Positions 21,134 through 29,709 are shown, numbered from the stretch's first letter. The stretch is 64,000 bases of DNA from Leifsonia xyli subsp. xyli str. CTCB07 (GCF_000007665.1 NC_006087.1:1364001-1428000); one strand, 5' to 3'. Program-made: numbers and translations. Notes: a model not told the origin generated them from the sequence alone.

Positions 21134-22386
21134 GACGCCATCCCTTCGTGGGTGCGGTGGAGGAACCCTCCGGAGCCGTCGTCTACCTCCGCCGCGACCG
21201 GCCGGCCCAGCCGAGCCGCGAGCAGGTGCGACCCCGCCACATCGATCTCCGGCTCCAGCAGCCGGCGGGCCGGGAAGAGCCGTTGCGTCGTCTCGGCGGC
21301 CGCGAGCACGAGGGCCCCCAGAACGACCGCCTCGGCGGCCAGCTCCGATTGGATGATCGACGGACGGATGGGCAGGCTGATCTCCCGCATCACGGCCGCT
21401 CTCAGCGGCGCAAGCAGCGCCTCACCGGCGCGCGACAGACCGCCGCCGACCACGACCACATCCGGATCGACGGCCATCGTGACCGTCGCGACACCGGTGG
21501 CGAGGCCGCCGACGAAGCGCTCGATCTCCTCCCGCGCCCGCTGGTCCCCGCCGACCGCGAGCCGGAAAACCTCTTCGGCCGTCGACGCCGTCTCCCAGCG
21601 GAGCTGCCCGGACTCGTCCACCTGCATCGAGAAGACGATCTCGCCGATCTCACCCGCCGCGCTGTGCCGGCCGCGACGCAGCTTGCCATCGATGATGAGC
21701 CCCATCGAAATCCGGTGCCCGGCGAAGAAATAGGCGACATCGTCCACGAGCCGTGCCGCACCCATCCGGTGCTCGGCCAGGGCCGCGAGCCGCATGTCGT
21801 TCTCGATGGCGACAGGGCAGCCGAACTCGTCGCGCAGGTGCCCGGCGATGTCCACGCCCTCCCAATCGGGGAAGTTCCGCGAGACGACGAGCCGACCGTC
21901 CGTACCGACCATTCCGGAGACCGCCACCGCCATCCCGGAGCGCTGCCGCAATCGCCGGAGGTCAAGTCCCGCGGCGGCGAAGCAGTCCCGCACGGCGTCT
22001 TTCACCCCGTCGAGCCGCTCCGCTCCCCCGAACGTCCCGTCCACATCGCGCTCGTGCCAGCCAACCACCCGGCCGTCGAGCTCCGCCACGACGACGCGGC
22101 TGCGGTGGATTCCGACGTCGACACCGACCAGATATCCCGCGTCGGCTACGAACTTGAAGATCCGTGCCGGCCGGCCCGCACCACGTCCGCCCGGAGTGTA
22201 CTCATCGACCATCCCGATCAGCCCCTCCTCCCGGAGGAATGGCAGCACCGTCTCCACCGTGGGGCGGGACAGCCCGGTGCGCTCAGCCAGCCGGGCGACC
22301 GTGGCCCACCCCCCGTCCCGCAGGGCGACCGCGACGCGCGCGACACTGGTGTTCACCTTTCGCACCTCGCTCTTACCGGACACCAT
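21130..22386 (-). CDS. ROK-family transcriptional regulator
   Basis: A 418-residue repressor-type ROK protein. The N-terminal winged HTH is ATVARLAERTGLSRPTVETVLPFLREEGLI (about residues 26-55). The C-terminal sugar-kinase-like domain has GVDVGIHRSRVVVAELDG and VVVGGGLSRAG. The ATG at 22386 is preferred over the upstream one because GAGGT precedes it. The zinc-binding cysteines typical of ROK kinases are not evident, consistent with a regulator. Its presumed target, the coupled sugar dehydrogenase and a solute-binding protein gene, has decayed, so the regulator may be an orphan. Confidence 0.85.
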   Translation of the reverse strand: MVSGKSEVRKVNTSVARVAVALRDGGWATVARLAERTGLSRPTVETVLPFLREEGLIGMVDEYTPGGRGAGRPARIFKFVADAGYLVGVDVGIHRSRVVVAELDGRVVGWHERDVDGTFGGAERLDGVKDAVRDCFAAAGLDLRRLRQRSGMAVAVSGMVGTDGRLVVSRNFPDWEGVDIAGHLRDEFGCPVAIENDMRLAALAEHRMGAARLVDDVAYFFAGHRISMGLIIDGKLRRGRHSAAGEIGEIVFSMQVDESGQLRWETASTAEEVFRLAVGGDQRAREEIERFVGGLATGVATVTMAVDPDVVVVGGGLSRAGEALLAPLRAAVMREISLPIRPSIIQSELAAEAVVLGALVLAAAETTQRLFPARRLLEPEIDVAGSHLLAARLGRPVAAEVDDGSGGFLHRTHEGMAS

Positions 22387-22628
22387 CGGGACCTCATTCT
22401 GCCCTTTACAAAGAAACAAACTTTTTTAATTGGCTGCGCTCAGTAGAGCACGGGAGAAAGAAAGCGGTCAAGTCTGTGTGCATTACAAACAAGACCGCTT
22501 GCGTATTAGATCCGGGAGCATCCGGCCCGGCTGCCGGGGCGCGTGTCACCTTGTCCCCGCCGACACCCCGCCTTACGCTCGGCGCAAGAGGTGCGCCGGA
22601 AAGCGGACCGACGAGAAAGGTGCGCTCC

Positions 22629-23740
22629 ATGCGATTCATCCGGCCCCCGGCCCACCCCACGCCCACACCCGCCGAATCGGCCTCCCGCGCGGACGCGCCA
22701 CTGATCAAGCGCAGTCCGCTGCTGTTCGGCTACCTTCTCACCCTCGGCGCACTCGGGGCCGCGGTCACCGGCGCGATGCTCTACGGCCTGCGCTCGATCA
22801 TCTTCTCCGTGTTCCTCGCGATGTTCGCGACCGTCGGCCTCGATCCGCTGATCCGGTGGTTCCAGCGGCGAGGGATGAAGCGGGCGTGGGCGATCGTGAC
22901 GGTCATCCTGCTGATCGTCGCCGCCCTCGTCGCGATCGTCTGGGTGGTCGTCCCCCTCATCGTCGAGCAAATCGGCTTCCTCGGCACGGTCGTCCCGCAC
23001 GAGATCGCGAGGCTGCGCTCAGAGGGCTGGTTCGACAGTGCGAACACCACGAGCAACGGCGTCCTCGGCCAGACGCTCACCTGGATCGCCGACCAGGCGA
23101 AGAACCCGCAAACCTGGGCCAGCGTCGGAAGCGGTCTCCTCGGGCTGGGAATCTCGGTGCTGAACGCTTCACCACCGGCTTTTTCATCGCCATCCTGACG
23201 ATCTACTTCATCGCCTCCTACGACGCGACCAAGCAGTCGCTGTACCGTCTGGTCAGCCGCTCCCACCGCGAAGAGTTCGAGAGCTACGCCGAGCGCATCC
23301 TGAAGAACTTCGGCAAGTACCTGAGCGGCATGGTCGTCCTCGCTTTCTTCAACGCCGTCTACAGCCTCCTCCTGCTCATCGCCACGGGCGTCCCCGGCGC
23401 TTTCCTCATCGCCCTGGCCGCCTTCTTCATCACCCTCATCCCGATCATCGGAACCGTGCTGACCACCATCGCTATGTCGGCGCTGGCCTTCATCCACTCC
23501 CCCGTCAGCGGCATCGTCGTTCTGGTTCTGATGCTGATCTACATGCAACTCGAGGCATACATCCTGACGCCCCGGGTGATGGGCAAGGCCGTGCAGGTCC
23601 CGGGTTCCATCGTGCTCATCTCGGCCCTCGCCGGCTCGACGCTGTTCGGCCTGCCCGGAGCGCTCGTCGCCATCCCGATCTCGGCGGGCGTCATGCTCAT
23701 CATCAAAGAGGTCGTCATGCGGCGGAAAGAACGGACGTAG
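22629..23740 (+). pseudogene. AI-2E family transporter with a single frameshift
   Basis: The first frame encodes MRFIRPPAHPTPTP, then membrane segments (LLFGYLLTLGALGAAVTGAML, IVTVILLIVAALVAIVWVVVPLIV) up to GLGISVLNA. One base appears lost near 23168. The next frame continues FTTGFFIAILTIYFIASYDATKQSLYRLV and all remaining spans, including PIIGTVLTTIAMSALAF, to IKEVVMRRKERT. Apart from this lesion the gene is complete (about 370 codons). The family (TqsA/YdiK-like) exports small molecules or ions. A sequencing error is possible. Confidence 0.85.
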
Positions 23741-23742
23741 AA

Positions 23743-23810
23743 ACGGGCGCCCGGCGTGTACAACCCCCTTGTTCAGCCGACCCCCTTGTTCAGCCCCGAC
23801 CGGCGCCCGT
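23743..23810 (+). terminator. possible terminator after the AI-2E transporter
   Basis: The arms ACGGGCGCCCGG (23743-23754) and CCGGCGCCCGT (23800-23810) are complementary with one bulged C. The loop of about 45 bases carries two copies of a 16-mer. The structure begins two bases after the stop codon. Confidence 0.45.
23763..23795 (+). repeat. tandem pair of a 16-bp repeat
   Basis: ACCCCCTTGTTCAGCC occurs at 23763-23778 and again at 23780-23795, separated by one G (17-bp period). It sits inside the loop of the hairpin that follows the transporter gene. Only two copies are present. Confidence 0.7.
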
Positions 23811-24004
23811 GATCGGAGAAGGCCGCGCCCCCACGAAGATCAACCATCGAGACGCACCCACGCAAACACAGGGGCGACGCACGGCCCACGGATGAGGCGG
23901 ACGCGGAGTGAGCGAACGCGCCGCGACACGAAGACGTCGCATCGGCGATTCAACCGGGTCGCCGGTCTGGTCACGCCTTGAGCCGGTGTGTATGGTGCGG
24001 TTCC

Positions 24005-24343
24005 ATGGTGAAAAGGCACTGGCGCGGAGCACTCTTGAGAACAGAACTGCATCCCTCCACCGAGCGAGTGCCTGCGCGCGAGAATCTCCTGGACGCGGCC
24101 GGTGTCCACTCGGGATTCTTCGAAGCGACCCTGGTGCCGAAACGTCTGGAAAACGGCATGTTCGTCGTGACCGTCTACATTGACGGATGGGAGGTCGGGG
24201 CCGTGTTTCCGACAAGCACGACTGACGCGGAGGTCGTTCGTGCGGCCACATCCTCTCACGTGAACGCCGGCCGGGTCTTCCTTAACCGAGATTGGTCCTC
24301 CGCCGCGCGCGCAGTGCTCAGACTCGGACGGCCTGGGCGATGA
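24005..24343 (+). CDS. hypothetical protein, 112 residues
   Basis: No family is recognised with confidence. From ATG 24005 it reads MVKRHWRGALLRTELHPSTERVPARENLLDAAGVHSGFFEATLVPKRLENGMFVVTVYIDGWEVGAVFPTSTTDAEVVRAATSSH. The VVTVYIDGWEVG segment resembles the small beta-rich HIRAN-type fold, but this is only an impression. In-frame TTG 23978 is an alternative start. The ribosome site is weak. It is followed by a hairpin terminator, which supports a transcribed gene in an otherwise degenerate stretch near tRNA-Lys. Confidence 0.45.
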   Translation: MVKRHWRGALLRTELHPSTERVPARENLLDAAGVHSGFFEATLVPKRLENGMFVVTVYIDGWEVGAVFPTSTTDAEVVRAATSSHVNAGRVFLNRDWSSAARAVLRLGRPGR

Positions 24344-24352
24344 TCTGTCTCC

Positions 24353-24389
24353 ACCCGTCGCCGTTGTCACCGGGACGACGGCGACGGGT
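24353..24389 (+). terminator. hairpin after the 24 kb hypothetical gene
   Basis: A 16-bp stem with one G-U pair (24353-24368 with 24374-24389) and a five-base loop starts 9 bp after the stop codon at 24343. It is GC-rich with only a short T pair after it. Confidence 0.6.
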
Positions 24390-24453
24390 TGAGCCTCGTC
24401 AGAATCGAACGGCAAGGCCCCGACGCTACGGCAGGGCAGATGAGGCGACCACC

Positions 24454-24772
24454 GTGAAGAAAACGATGGCCGGTCTGGCAGCGGTAGTGACAGCAGTCGC
24501 GCCGACGCTCCTGCCCTACCGGCCATAGCGGTGGCCCTTGCCCCCGCCCTCATAGGTGCGATCGTGACACCGTGGCGGTCCGTACTCGCGCGGATCGTGA
24601 CGGTGTTGCGCTTGCGATGGCCGGGATCGGCGTGGCGGCACCTATGCAGGTGCTCTCATTCCCGAACCCCAGCGCAGCGGCGACCTTCATGGGCGTGCTC
24701 GATGCGCTCAGCTACGGTTCTCTCGCACTCGTCAGGGTGTCTGCGGTCGCATCGTGGGTGATTGCCGCGTGC
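24454..24772 (+). pseudogene. degenerate small hydrophobic protein
   Basis: Three frames in turn encode strongly hydrophobic sequence. The first is GTG-started MKKTMAGLAAVVTAVAPTLLPY with a TAG at 24526. The second is AIAVALAPALIGAIVT (from about 24522). The third runs GVALAMAGIGVAAPMQVLSFPNPSAAATFMGVLDALSYGSLALVRVSAVASWVIAAC (from about 24602). Read with two frameshifts this gives a small exported or membrane protein of roughly 100 residues. No family is recognised. It is convergent with the PAP2-like gene. Confidence 0.35.
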
Positions 24773-25369
24773 TCAGAGAAGCATGTACACGCCGAAGACC
24801 GCGAGACCGGCACCGCACCCGGCGATGACCTGCGCGAGCGTGTGGGCGCGCGCCGCGATCCTGGCCCACCCAAGCGCGACGACCGCGAGAACGAGAAGAA
24901 CAACCAACCAGCCCGGCAGGACGGTTAGCTGGTACGCCCACAGGAACGCAGCAATGGCCATATGGATAGACATCTTCCAAACGACATTCACTGCCATGAC
25001 CACGACGAGCCCGACCGCAGAAGCGATTGTGAGGGAGGTAGCCTCCCACGGCGCTTCAGCAGCGAGAAGGATCACGATCACCGCGACGACGACGAGCGCG
25101 CCGAGAAGGATCGGGAGCCGCTGAGACCGCTTCCCCACGAAACGGTCAGACACCCGTCCGCGATGCGCGAGCCAGATCATCGCCAGATAGGGGAGCACCG
25201 CAACACCCAGGATGGGGAGCAGGGCCCACCATCCCGCGGCCGACCCGACCTGGAGACGAGCCTCCACGAAGGCAATCGTGAGCAGCGGCGCTGGACCGAG
25301 TGCTTCCGAGAGGATATGTCCGACCCGCTCGCCGCGACTCATGGGCGTGCTGGTGCTGGTTCTGGTCAA
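24773..25369 (-). CDS. PAP2-like membrane protein
   Basis: A 198-residue polytopic protein with about six hydrophobic segments. The C-terminal WARIAARAHTLAQVIAGCGAGLAVFG resembles the last part of the PAP2 phosphatase signature (R-x5-H near a membrane span), and SIHMAIAAF the middle part. The first KxxxxxxRP motif is not obvious, so activity is uncertain. The TTG start overlaps the stop of the upstream regulator (TTGA), implying coupling; ATG 25342 (MSRGERVGHIL) is the alternative. Confidence 0.65.
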   Translation of the reverse strand: MTRTSTSTPMSRGERVGHILSEALGPAPLLTIAFVEARLQVGSAAGWWALLPILGVAVLPYLAMIWLAHRGRVSDRFVGKRSQRLPILLGALVVVAVIVILLAAEAPWEATSLTIASAVGLVVVMAVNVVWKMSIHMAIAAFLWAYQLTVLPGWLVVLLVLAVVALGWARIAARAHTLAQVIAGCGAGLAVFGVYMLL

Positions 25370-25680
25370 AAGATGTCCTTCGCTCGTCGGTCCATTTCCG
25401 CGGCACGCGCTTTGTCTGCGTGGAGAAGCCGCCCAGCCCGGATGCGCACAGCGGCGAGGATCTCTTCCAGGTCGACGCCGAGCGCCTCGCAGATTCCCCT
25501 CAGCTCGACGGCCTCCGGCTGGCGCTTGCCATTGAAGATATGGAAAGCGAGCCCACGAGCAGCACCCACCTGCTTCGCTACCTCAGCAACGGGGACATCG
25601 GATATCTCTCAATATGCGGCGAGTTCGATGGAGAGCGCCCTCTCGAAGTACGGCGCGAGGTCCGAGTGCCGAGAAGTCAT
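25366..25680 (-). pseudogene. XRE-type HTH regulator with an in-frame TGA
   Basis: ATG at 25680 starts MTSRHSDLAPYFERALSIELAAY, then TGA at 25609-25611. The same frame continues VAEVAKQVGAARGLAFHIFNGKRQPEAVELRGICEALGVDLEEILAAVRIRAGRLL. The second part is a helix-turn-helix of the XRE/lambda-repressor type. A single nonsense change splits what would be a 104-residue regulator. The downstream half could still be made from the ATG at 25569, but it would lack the first helices. It is coupled to the PAP2-like gene. Confidence 0.7.
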
Positions 25681-26053
25681 CCTCGAATGCTAGCGCCGGA
25701 GCGTCTCGATGGGTCCTCGGCGCACCCAAAAAACGAAGCGGCCACGGGGCACGAGCGACCAAGGGGCACGAAATGGAAGGCAACGTGAGTGCGGTTCGCG
25801 CCACCGATAAGAGCAGACCCAGATAGGACATCCAAGCGGGGACTTCTTTACGTGACGTGGGAGCCGGTTCAGTCTGGTGAGACACTCTGACGACGGCCCG
25901 CGTACGCGCGACCAAACAGGAACCATGAAAGCGGACCGACTATGGGAAGCATCCGAGCCTGCATCCGCCTGGGCGGCCAAACCGGAGCGGAACTGCGACA
26001 GCACAAGAGGTTTATTCCGTGGGTTTGCGCCACGCGGCGTCACCCGACAACAC
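25681..26053. other. gene-free stretch before tRNA-Lys
   Basis: About 370 bp without a supportable gene. Short frames exist on both strands, but none has a ribosome site, a recognisable motif or conserved hydrophobic pattern. The composition is less GC-rich than the housekeeping genes. It ends at the strong hairpin at 26054. Confidence 0.4.
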
Positions 26054-26092
26054 AAAAAGTCCGGTCAGATTTAACATCTGACCGGACTTTTT
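26054..26092. terminator. strong bidirectional hairpin beside tRNA-Lys
   Basis: A perfect 17-bp stem (26054-26070 and 26076-26092) with a five-base loop carries five A on the left and five T on the right. It would terminate transcription in both directions. Five bases separate it from the 3' end of the minus-strand tRNA-Lys, so it is probably the tRNA terminator. Confidence 0.9.
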
Positions 26093-26097
26093 ATCGG

Positions 26098-26170
26098 TGC
26101 GCCCCCAGGGACTTGAACCCTGAACCCATTGATTAAGAGTCAATTGCTCTGCCGATTGAGCTAGAGGCGC
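26098..26170 (-). tRNA. tRNA-Lys (CTT)
   Basis: 73 nt on the minus strand. The acceptor GCGCCTC pairs with GGGGCGC (one G-U). The D-arm GCTC...GAGC, anticodon stem ATTGA/TCAAT with loop CTCTTAA (anticodon CTT) and T-arm CAGGG/CCCTG with TTCAAGT are all present. The discriminator is A and CCA is not encoded. Confidence 0.97.
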
Positions 26171-26271
26171 ATTCGGTCCAAAGGTCCGGACCGAGGTCCA
26201 ACGTTAGCATCCGCCCAGCACCGTCCGCCAATCGGGACTCGGCGCCCGGGCGTGTCTCAGCCCGCCACCGC

Positions 26272-26277
26272 TAGGCT
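26272..26277 (+). promoter_or_regulatory. -10 box for leaderless hisN-like gene
   Basis: TAGGCT lies six bases before the GTG at 26284, with no ribosome binding site between them. This is the spacing expected of a leaderless actinobacterial transcript. No good -35 is seen. Confidence 0.5.
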
Positions 26278-26283
26278 CAGTGC

Positions 26284-27063
26284 GTGAACCTCGACGACGA
26301 CCTGGCTCTCGCCCTCCGCCTCGCGGACACCGCCGACGCTTTCTCCTCCGGGCACTACAGTGTGCGCGACCTGCACGTCGACACGAAGCCGGACCACAGC
26401 TTCGTCACCGAGGCCGATCTCGCGGTCGAACGGGCGCTGCGGGACGCGCTGGCGGCGGAGCGGCAGGGCGATGGCATCCTGGGCGAGGAGTTCGGCAGCG
26501 CGGGCGACACGGCCCGGCAGTGGATCATCGACCCGATCGACGGGACATCCAACTACCTTCGGGGAGTGCCGGTGTGGGGCACTCTCATCGCCCTCGCGAT
26601 CGACGGCGAGCCGGTCGTCGGCGTCGTCAGCTCACCCGCCCTCGGGAAGCGCTGGTGGGCGGCGGCCGGTGCGGGCGCGTGGACGGTGGATGCCGACAGC
26701 TCCGAGCCGCGGCGTCTGCGGGTCTCCGGCGTCTCTGATCTGGAGCACGCGTCGCTGAGCTTCCAGAGCATCCAGCAGTGGGACCGGGCCGGCTACCTGG
26801 ACAAGATCATTGCGCTCTCCCGCCGGGTTTGGCGCGATCGAGCGTACGGGGATATGTGGTCCTACATGCTGCTCGCCGAGGGTGTGCTGGACGCGGTGGC
26901 CGAGTTCGACGTGAAGACGTACGACCTGGCGGCACTGATCCCGATCGTGGAGGAAGCCGGCGGCGCCTTCACCTCGGTGACAGGCGCCCCCGGGCCGGGG
27001 AACGGCTCTTCGCTGGCCACCAACGGGCTGCTGCACCCCGCCCTGCTCGAGGCCCTGGCGTAG
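26284..27063 (+). CDS. hisN: inositol-phosphatase-family histidinol-phosphatase
   Basis: A 259-residue magnesium-dependent phosphatase of the FIG superfamily. Metal-binding motifs are visible: GEEFG (about residues 66-70), WIIDPIDGTSNY (about 80-91) and the late YDLAALIPIVEEAGG. Actinobacterial members of this length with this DPIDGTSN pattern usually dephosphorylate L-histidinol phosphate, but inositol monophosphate cannot be excluded from sequence. GTG start with a -10 box directly upstream. It is convergent with the ArsR gene, 6 bp away. Confidence 0.8.
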   Translation: MNLDDDLALALRLADTADAFSSGHYSVRDLHVDTKPDHSFVTEADLAVERALRDALAAERQGDGILGEEFGSAGDTARQWIIDPIDGTSNYLRGVPVWGTLIALAIDGEPVVGVVSSPALGKRWWAAAGAGAWTVDADSSEPRRLRVSGVSDLEHASLSFQSIQQWDRAGYLDKIIALSRRVWRDRAYGDMWSYMLLAEGVLDAVAEFDVKTYDLAALIPIVEEAGGAFTSVTGAPGPGNGSSLATNGLLHPALLEALA

Positions 27064-27069
27064 GGGGCA

Positions 27070-27444
27070 TCACTCGCTCCTGAGTGTCTCCTCCGGTCCC
27101 CCGCCGCTCTTCGCCTCAGCGACAGTGTCGAGCGAGCGGAAACACCGCTCGTGGATGAGGCGGCAGCGGTCTATCCACCCAGTCAGCTCCTCGAGGGCGT
27201 CCGGGGCGAGGTGTGCGGGCCGGCGCTGGGCGTCCCGGCTGCGCGTGACGAGTCCGGCCTGTTGAAGCACCTGGATGTGGCGGGAGACCGCTTGCGTGCT
27301 GATCGTGAACGGCTCGGCGAGTTCGTTCACGGTGGCCGGCCCCCGGCTGAGGCGGCCGATCATCGCTCGGCGGACCGGGTCGGCGAGAGCCTGGAAGGCC
27401 CGGTCGAGCCGATCGTCCAGACCGGTTTCGGCTTTCATAGTCAA
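27070..27444 (-). CDS. ArsR-family winged-helix regulator
   Basis: A 124-residue repressor-type protein. The core is LADPVRRAMIGRLSRGPATVNELAEPFTISTQAVSRHIQVLQQAGLVTRSRDAQRRPAHL, a classic ArsR HTH and wing. No metal-binding cysteine motif is visible, so the inducer is unknown. The TTG start is preferred because AGGA lies seven bases before it, whereas ATG 27438 would be 13 bases away. It is divergent from the NatA-like ABC gene, its likely target. Confidence 0.85.
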   Translation of the reverse strand: MTMKAETGLDDRLDRAFQALADPVRRAMIGRLSRGPATVNELAEPFTISTQAVSRHIQVLQQAGLVTRSRDAQRRPAHLAPDALEELTGWIDRCRLIHERCFRSLDTVAEAKSGGGPEETLRSE

Positions 27445-27494
27445 TCAGTTCCTTTATCAAAATATTTATTCATCACAATAGGCTGCGCGATAGC

Positions 27495-27523
27495 CTGACA
27501 CAACCCGCTCCGTCTCCTAGGCT
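27495..27523 (+). promoter_or_regulatory. promoter of the NatAB-type ABC operon
   Basis: CTGACA (27495-27500) and TAGGCT (27518-27523) are separated by exactly 17 bp. The GTG start follows seven bases after the -10, again without a ribosome site, so the transcript is probably leaderless. The ArsR gene starts divergently just upstream. Confidence 0.65.
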
Positions 27524-27530
27524 CGGTTGA

Positions 27531-28466
27531 GTGAGTACAGCCGCCCCCGCCTCCAGCGCCAGCTCCCTCGTCCACATCGCCAACTTCCGGATGGACTTCG
27601 GGCGCACGACGGTGATCCGCGACCTCTCCTTCGACATTGCCCGCGGTGAGACCTTCGGCTTCCTGGGCAGCAACGGCTCGGGCAAGACGACCACCATCCG
27701 CGCGCTGCTCGGCATCTACCAGCCAACCGCGGGCGTCCTCCACATCGACGGCAAGCCGTTCGCCCCCGAGGCGGGCGAGCGGCTGGGCTACCTCCCCGAA
27801 GAACGCGGCCTCTACAAGAAGGAGTCCGTGATCGACGTCATGGTCTACTTCGGCAGGCTCAAGGGGCTCGGCCGGGAGTACGCTCGCCGCTGGTCGCGCG
27901 AGTACCTGGAGCGCGTCGGCCTCGGCGAGAAGGAGAAAATCCGGCTCGACAAGCTCTCCGGCGGCCAGCAGCAGAAGGTGCAGCTCGGCGTGACAATCAT
28001 GAACCAGCCGAAACTCCTCATCCTGGACGAGCCGACCAAGGGCTTCGACCCGGTGAACCGCCGCCTGCTCATGGACATCATCGACGACCAGAAACGCGCC
28101 GGCTCCACGGTGATGATGGTCACGCACCAGATGGAAGAAGTGGAACGGCTCTGCGACCGCGTCATCCTGCTGAAGGACGGTGTCTCACGGGCGTACGGCA
28201 CCGTCGAGGAGGTGCAGGAGCAGTTCGGCGGGACGATCATCCACGTCGACCACGACGGGGCCGTTCCGGACTCCCCCGCCTACCGGATCGCCGCAGACGC
28301 CGCCGGCCACGCGGAGCTGGAGGTCGCGAACGATGCGGACACGGCCGGCATCCTGAACGGACTGCTGGACGCGGGAGTCCGCGTCACCCGCTTCGCCCCC
28401 ACCCGCAAATCGCTCGATGACATCTTCGTCGAGGTCTATGGCGCCGACAGCCGCGAGGAGAACTGA
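27531..28466 (+). CDS. ABC transporter ATP-binding protein (NatA-type)
   Basis: A 311-residue ATPase. Walker A GSNGSGKT is at about residues 46-53, the signature is LSGGQQQKVQ and Walker B is LLILDEPTKGFD. The C-terminal DUF4162-like tail (FGGTIIHVDHDG ... RVTRFAPTRKSLDDIFVEVYG) is typical of ATPases that pair with NatB-type permeases for sodium, drug or peptide export. The stop is one base before the permease ATG. GTG start. Confidence 0.88.
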   Translation: MSTAAPASSASSLVHIANFRMDFGRTTVIRDLSFDIARGETFGFLGSNGSGKTTTIRALLGIYQPTAGVLHIDGKPFAPEAGERLGYLPEERGLYKKESVIDVMVYFGRLKGLGREYARRWSREYLERVGLGEKEKIRLDKLSGGQQQKVQLGVTIMNQPKLLILDEPTKGFDPVNRRLLMDIIDDQKRAGSTVMMVTHQMEEVERLCDRVILLKDGVSRAYGTVEEVQEQFGGTIIHVDHDGAVPDSPAYRIAADAAGHAELEVANDADTAGILNGLLDAGVRVTRFAPTRKSLDDIFVEVYGADSREEN

Positions 28467-28467
28467 C

Positions 28468-29709
28468 ATGGCCCGCCACAATCTGTCCACCGTCATCGCG
28501 TTCGAGTTCCTGCGAACGATCTCCAAACGCCAGTTCTGGGCGGTCACGCTCATCGTGCCGATCCTCGTGTTCGGGCTCGTGGCTCTCGTCATAGCCTCCA
28601 ACGCAGCGACCGCGAACACCGCAGACCAGCAGAAGAACGCCCGCTTCGACTTCCTCTACAGCGACGCATCCGGGCTCGTGGACCCTGCGCTCGCCCGCGA
28701 GTACGGCGGCCAGGAGATTCCAAACAGCGCGGAGGGCGTCGAGAAGGCTCAGTCTGGCAGCACCGCGGCCTACATCGACTACCCTGCCGATCCGGCCACG
28801 CAGAAGGTCAGGGTGTGGGGGACCGATGTCGGCCTGCTGGAAAACAACAAGTACGCCGCTGTCGCGCAGTCGCTCCTGTCGGCCAGCGTGGAAAAGCGGC
28901 TGGCCGATCCGATAAGCGCCGCCGTGCTGCGCGGCGGTGTGAGCACAACGACCACGACGTTCAAAGATGGCGAGATCGCACCCGGGTTCGAGGCTATCCT
29001 GCCCGCCCTCCTCTTCCTCGCGGCGTTCTTCATCGTCATCGTCTTCCTCGGCAACCAGATGCTCAACTCGACGCTGGAGGAGAAAGAAAACCGCGTCACA
29101 GAGATGATCCTGACGACGATCAACCCGACGAACCTCCTGATCGGCAAGGTCATCTCGCTGTTTGCGATCGGGCTCATCCAGATAGCGGTGTTCGCCCTGC
29201 CCCTGCTGGTGGGATACCTGTTCTTCCGCGACCAGCTCAATATCCCGAACGTCGATCTGAGCGGGCTCGTGTTCGATCCGCAGAAGATGGTCGTGGGCGC
29301 GCTGATCCTGATCGGCGGGTTCACGCTCTTCACGGGAACGCTGGTGGCCGTCGGGGCGGTGATGCCAACCGCGAAGGATGCGGCGCCGGTGTTCTCCGTG
29401 ATGATCTTCGCCGTGGTCATCCCGCTGTACTCGTTCGGTTTCGCGATCAGCTCGCCGCAGTCTCCGATCGTGCAGATCCTCGCCTACTTCCCTTTCACAG
29501 CGCCGATCACCGCACTCCTCCTGAACGCTTTCGGCTCCCTTCCGCTGTGGCAGTCGATCATCATCGTCGTCGAGCTATTCGTGCTCGCCGCGGTCGTGAT
29601 GCGTCTCGCGGTGCGGCTCTTCCGGTACGGATCGATCGAGTACTCGAACAAGGTGAAGATCCGGGAGGTGCTCGGCCGCCGCACCGATCGGGCCCCGGCC
29701 GGAACATGA
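28468..29709 (+). CDS. ABC-2 type permease (NatB-like)
   Basis: A 413-residue permease that pairs with the preceding ATPase. One membrane segment is near the N-terminus (FWAVTLIVPILVFGLVALVIA). A roughly 150-residue extracytoplasmic region follows, then a block of about five segments starting ILPALLFLAAFFIVIVFLGNQMLNSTLEEKENRVTEMILTTINPTNLLIGK, the ABC-2 hallmark. The ATG at 28468 lies one base after the upstream stop; the longer open frame is ignored. The substrate is unknown. Confidence 0.87.
   Translation: MARHNLSTVIAFEFLRTISKRQFWAVTLIVPILVFGLVALVIASNAATANTADQQKNARFDFLYSDASGLVDPALAREYGGQEIPNSAEGVEKAQSGSTAAYIDYPADPATQKVRVWGTDVGLLENNKYAAVAQSLLSASVEKRLADPISAAVLRGGVSTTTTTFKDGEIAPGFEAILPALLFLAAFFIVIVFLGNQMLNSTLEEKENRVTEMILTTINPTNLLIGKVISLFAIGLIQIAVFALPLLVGYLFFRDQLNIPNVDLSGLVFDPQKMVVGALILIGGFTLFTGTLVAVGAVMPTAKDAAPVFSVMIFAVVIPLYSFGFAISSPQSPIVQILAYFPFTAPITALLLNAFGSLPLWQSIIIVVELFVLAAVVMRLAVRLFRYGSIEYSNKVKIREVLGRRTDRAPAGT

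Noticed and set aside
23763..23795. CRISPR-like repeat
   Set aside because: There are only two copies with a one-base spacer and no cas gene anywhere in the window.
24773..25680. Toxin-antitoxin pair (XRE regulator plus small membrane protein)
   Set aside because: The membrane protein is 198 residues with PAP2-like features, not a typical toxin, and the regulator is broken by a stop yet the cell evidently tolerates this.
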